A DNA stretch of 8,866 nucleotides from Pseudomonadota bacterium (lineage in GTDB: Bacteria > Myxococcota_A > Polyangia > Polyangiales > Polyangiaceae), in assembly GCA_023418705.1 (NCBI GenBank), contig JAEZYZ010000377.1, positions 1-8,866 on the forward strand, written 5' to 3'. Position 1 is the stretch's first letter; the number at the start of each line of letters is the position of its first letter. Below the pieces are notes generated by a model, which made no database searches, was not told where the DNA came from, and saw only the letters and a list, made by a program, of their open reading frames with translations. Position numbers and translations under genes: made by a program. Shown piece by piece: positions 7,354 through 8,866 of this stretch.

Positions 7354-7427
7354 CGCGCCCGGCACGATTCGAACGTGCGACCTCCGGTTCCGTAGACCGA
7401 TGCTCTATCCAGCTGAGCTACGGGCGC
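7354..7427 (-). tRNA. tRNA-Arg, anticodon ACG
   Basis: Read on the minus strand, a full cloverleaf forms: acceptor GCGCCCG/CGGGCGC, D arm GCTC-AGCTGGATA-GAGC, anticodon stem TCGGT/ACCGG (one U.G pair) with loop CTACGGA, variable loop AGGTC, T arm GCACG-TTCGAAT-CGTGC, discriminator G73. It is 74 nt without CCA, and CCA is not encoded (CTC follows). The loop places A34-C35-G36 as anticodon. A34 would be deaminated to inosine by TadA, so the tRNA reads CGU, CGC and CGA. The body, G73 and G37 resemble the family I know from E. coli tRNA-Arg(CCG) more than E. coli tRNA-Arg(ACG); only base 34 sets the ACG identity. Its 3' end faces the Rhs module. Confidence 0.93.
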
Positions 7428-7438
7428 AGCGCGGCCTT

Positions 7439-7467
7439 TAGATAGCATGCTTGGTCCGGACGCAAGC
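7439..7467 (-). promoter_or_regulatory. Probable tRNA-Arg promoter, extended -10
   Basis: On the minus strand, TGCTATCTA contains a TGn extension and a -10-like TATCTA (7444 down to 7439), 11 bases before the tRNA 5' end, which implies a very short leader. A weak -35 is available: GCTTGC at 17-bp spacing, or TTGCGT at 15 bp. The extended -10 would compensate for the poor -35. The element lies in the 87-bp gap shared with the divergent SDH-like gene. Confidence 0.5.
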
Positions 7468-7514
7468 GGGAAATCAAAGCCACGCCCGAAGGGGCCTTGG
7501 AGTAGCCTCCCGGC

Positions 7515-8363
7515 ATGGCAAAAGCCGCCCCGGTGACGCTCTGCGGATCGCTGTCGCTGCACCCGGTGTCGCTGGGAGCCCGGATGCATACCGCGGGCTA
7601 CCAGGCCCTCGGGCTCCCCTACGTCTACGTGCCCTTTGCTGTAGAGCCGGAGCAGCTCTCAGGGGCGCTGGCGGGCATGCGCGCCCTGGGCATCCGCGGC
7701 TTCGGGGTCTCCATGCCGTTCAAGCTGGCGATCCTGCCGCTGCTCGATCGGATCGAGCCGCAGGCCGAGCGCATCGGCGCCGTCAACACGGTCGTCAACG
7801 ACAGCGGCGTGCTGACCGGCTACAACACCGATGCCGCCGGCGCGCAACGGGCGCTCGAGGAGGTCGTCCCCCTCAGCGGACGGCGTGCCGTCGTGATCGG
7901 CGCTGGCGGAGCGGCCCGAGCGGTGGCCTCGGCGCTGATCGACGCCGGGGTGCGCCTGCACCTGGCCAACCGCACGCCGGAGCGGGCGGCGAGCCTGGCT
8001 CAGGCGCTGGCCGCCGCGCGCCCGGGCCTGTCGGACCCCCCGACCTTCGGCGGGTTGTCCGAGCTGCCGGAGCTGGGGCAGGTGCAGGTCCTGGTGAACT
8101 GCTCTTCCGCGGGGATGGCCGACTATGGGCCCGCGAGCCCGGTCCCCGAAGGCCTGCTGCACCCCGGGCTCACGGTGATGGACATCGTCTACAAACCGAT
8201 TCGAACGGAGCTGCTCCGCGCCGCCGCGCGGGTCGGGGCTCGCACCGTCCACGGGGGGCGCATGCTCTTGCACCAGGCGGCGCGCCAGTTCGAGCTGTAT
8301 ACGGGGCATCCAGCGCCACTGGAAGCGATGGATCGGGGGCTGCAGGCGGCGCTCGCGGGCTGA
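7515..8363 (+). CDS. Shikimate dehydrogenase-like protein (SDH-L class of the AroE superfamily)
   Basis: This 282-residue protein has the two-domain AroE fold. AroE reduces 3-dehydroshikimate to shikimate with NADPH in the cytoplasm. The catalytic pair is retained: Lys70 in GVSMPFK and Asp106 in YNTDAAG. The Rossmann motif GAGGAARA (129-136) and NRTPER (152-157) indicate NADP(H). The C-terminal QAARQFELYTG (254-264) is also typical. The N-terminal substrate loop differs from canonical AroE: SLSLHPVSLGARMH replaces the usual GNPxxHSxSPxxHN, and SMPFK replaces TxPHK. Those variants match my memory of the Haemophilus SDH-L protein (HI0607), reported to oxidise shikimate much more slowly than AroE. 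The true substrate is thus open, and a canonical aroE may exist elsewhere. The ATG has GGAG 12 nt upstream (7499-7502). The gene stands alone, divergent from the tRNA. Confidence 0.9.
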   Translation: MAKAAPVTLCGSLSLHPVSLGARMHTAGYQALGLPYVYVPFAVEPEQLSGALAGMRALGIRGFGVSMPFKLAILPLLDRIEPQAERIGAVNTVVNDSGVLTGYNTDAAGAQRALEEVVPLSGRRAVVIGAGGAARAVASALIDAGVRLHLANRTPERAASLAQALAAARPGLSDPPTFGGLSELPELGQVQVLVNCSSAGMADYGPASPVPEGLLHPGLTVMDIVYKPIRTELLRAAARVGARTVHGGRMLLHQAARQFELYTGHPAPLEAMDRGLQAALAG

Positions 8364-8375
8364 CCGCTCGGCGCG

Positions 8376-8473
8376 TGCCAGCGTTCGACGGCACACGGGC
8401 TGCCGCCAGGCGGTCGGAAAAAATTGCAAAGTGGCCGTGCCAGCATGACGCCGCTGCCAGCCCCCCGTGCCAC
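8376..8473 (+). promoter_or_regulatory. Repeated TGCCAGC words upstream of a sigma-54 promoter, possible activator sites
   Basis: TGCCAGC occurs at 8376-8382, 8438-8444 and 8455-8461, with the variant TGCCACC at 8468-8474. TGGC-CGT-GCCA at 8432-8442 is a short inverted repeat. Measured from the predicted start near 8554, the last three words lie at about -116 to -80, the usual range for sigma-54 enhancer-binding proteins. The rest of 8364-8527 has no supported gene. A weak hairpin GTGCC/GGCAC (8374-8378/8389-8393) follows the SDH-like gene without a U-tract. The words are short and the region GC-rich, so chance is possible. Confidence 0.3.
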
Positions 8474-8527
8474 CCGGCGGGGAGGCGCTTCCTGAAACGT
8501 CGTGGCGAAGGGGGCCTCCGGGCAACG

Positions 8528-8543
8528 TGGCACGAAGCCTGCT
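8528..8543 (+). promoter_or_regulatory. Sigma-54 (-24/-12) promoter
   Basis: The sequence TGGCACGAAGCCTGCT matches the RpoN consensus TGGCACG-N4-TTGCW at every specified position except one (C for the first T of the -12 element). The invariant GG and GC are correctly spaced. The predicted start is near 8554. It lies in a non-coding gap 165 bp after the SDH-like stop, the kind of place where such a match is most believable. Confidence 0.7.
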
Positions 8544-8553
8544 TATGCAAGCT

Positions 8554-8725
8554 GCGACTTATCGGTAACCCTTTCGGATGGGCTCGGTTGGGCCGCTTTC
8601 TTTCTAACTTCGCTTACGCTTCGTTCCGGTTGGCGCTTTGATCTTGCGATAGCTTCCGCCTGGTTTCCCCGTTGCTTTGATACGTTTCCCCCGAAGCCCC
8701 GGCTCGAACGGGGCTTCGCTCTTTT
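8554..8725 (+). ncRNA. Candidate sigma-54-dependent small RNA, about 170 nt
   Basis: A near-consensus sigma-54 promoter and a strong intrinsic terminator on the same strand frame this segment, and no credible ORF starts inside it. The sense strand is pyrimidine-rich, with single-stranded-looking tracts such as CTTTCTTTCTAACTTCGC and two copies of GTTTCCCC (8663-8670 and 8684-8691, 21 bp apart). The C-rich words could pair with GGGGAAA-type ribosome binding sites. I know of a precedent in Myxococcus, the developmental sRNA Pxr, described as sigma-54-dependent; I cannot claim sequence homology to it. Alternatively this is the leader of the gene at 8795, with the terminator acting as an attenuator. 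The 5' end is estimated from the promoter and the 3' end from the terminator. Confidence 0.5.
8692..8725 (+). terminator. Strong intrinsic terminator
   Basis: A perfect 9-bp stem, CGAAGCCCC (8692-8700)/GGGGCTTCG (8710-8718), with a 9-nt loop is followed by CTCTTTTG, a short U-tract on the plus strand. The minus-strand side is followed by GGGGAAACG, so it works only for rightward transcripts. It lies about 330 bp past the SDH-like gene and 70 bp before the next gene start. The nearest matching promoter is the sigma-54 element at 8528. Confidence 0.82.
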
Positions 8726-8794
8726 GTGGCCGGTCACCGATTTCCGCAAGGGCCTGCACCTGCTCGCGATTCGGCCGCATGATAGAACCCGGAG

Positions 8795-8866
8795 ATGGTG
8801 CCCCGAGCCCGGCGCGGATCTGGTGTTGCTAGCGGTTGGGCCGCGCTCGTGCTGCTGCTTTCGGGG
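8795..8866 (+). CDS. N-terminus of an exported protein, cut by the window edge
   Basis: The frame has a stop (TAG) at 8783-8785, then ATG at 8795 followed by 24 codons to the window end. The product begins MVPRARRGSGVASGWAALVL and continues LLSG: an Arg-rich n-region then a hydrophobic core, which is a signal peptide. If the next residue is Cys this would be a lipoprotein. GGAG at 8791-8794 touches the ATG, so GTG at 8798 or a leaderless start cannot be excluded. A GATAGA word at 8781-8786 could be part of a -10 element, but no -35 is evident. The function is not visible in the window. Confidence 0.5.
   Translation, partial: MVPRARRGSGVASGWAALVLLLSG

Noticed and set aside
7451..8641. Plus-strand frame of 396 codons overlapping the SDH-like gene
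   Set aside because: Arg/Ala/Gly-rich shadow frame; the frame at 7515-8363 carries all AroE-superfamily motifs.
8543..8749. Minus-strand ORF of 68 codons, very basic product
   Set aside because: It reads through the terminator stem, starts at TTG without a clear ribosome binding site, and the opposite strand carries promoter and terminator signals that explain the region better.

Overview
The window is GC-rich. It carries a very long NHL/YD (Rhs) lipoprotein, an exported proline-rich tail, a tRNA-Arg gene and a shikimate-dehydrogenase-like gene. Composition and the style of the Rhs protein (lipobox, NHL propeller, glycine-rich C-terminus) suggest a Myxococcota-type (old 'deltaproteobacterial') genome. 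This is an inference; the window has no taxonomic marker beyond the tRNA.

Layout. Positions 3-212 are the proline-rich C-terminus of a gene entering from the left, followed at once by a perfect 11-bp hairpin. About 410 bp without a convincing gene follow. Positions 660-6545 (about two thirds of the window) encode one 1961-residue lipoprotein. Its order is signal peptide and lipobox, a carboxypeptidase-regulatory/TTR-like domain, a long beta-rich region, six NHL blades, a YD-repeat shell, the Rhs-associated core ending in DPNG, and a 149-residue Gly/Ala-rich tail. This is the order of the extracellular part of animal teneurins. Two small overlapping reading frames at its 3' end (6533-6691 and 6640-7002) look like one immunity or partner gene split by a frame change, or two tiny genes. 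The second frame has a membrane or lipoprotein N-terminus and a PH-domain-like C-terminus.

Positions 7003-7353 are non-coding, with GC-rich hairpins. A tRNA-Arg (anticodon ACG) lies on the minus strand at 7354-7427 and appears to have an extended -10 promoter. A divergent gene at 7515-8363 encodes a shikimate dehydrogenase-like protein of the SDH-L class rather than canonical AroE.

The right end holds the least expected signal. A near-consensus sigma-54 promoter (TGGCACG-N4-CTGCT, 8528-8543) is followed about 140 bp later by a strong intrinsic terminator (8692-8725), with no credible ORF between them. The pair outlines a candidate sigma-54-dependent small RNA of about 170 nt. Repeated TGCCAGC/TGCCACC words lie 80-116 bp upstream of its predicted start, where an enhancer-binding activator would sit. 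The first 24 codons of an exported protein begin at 8795, so the terminator could instead be a leader attenuator.
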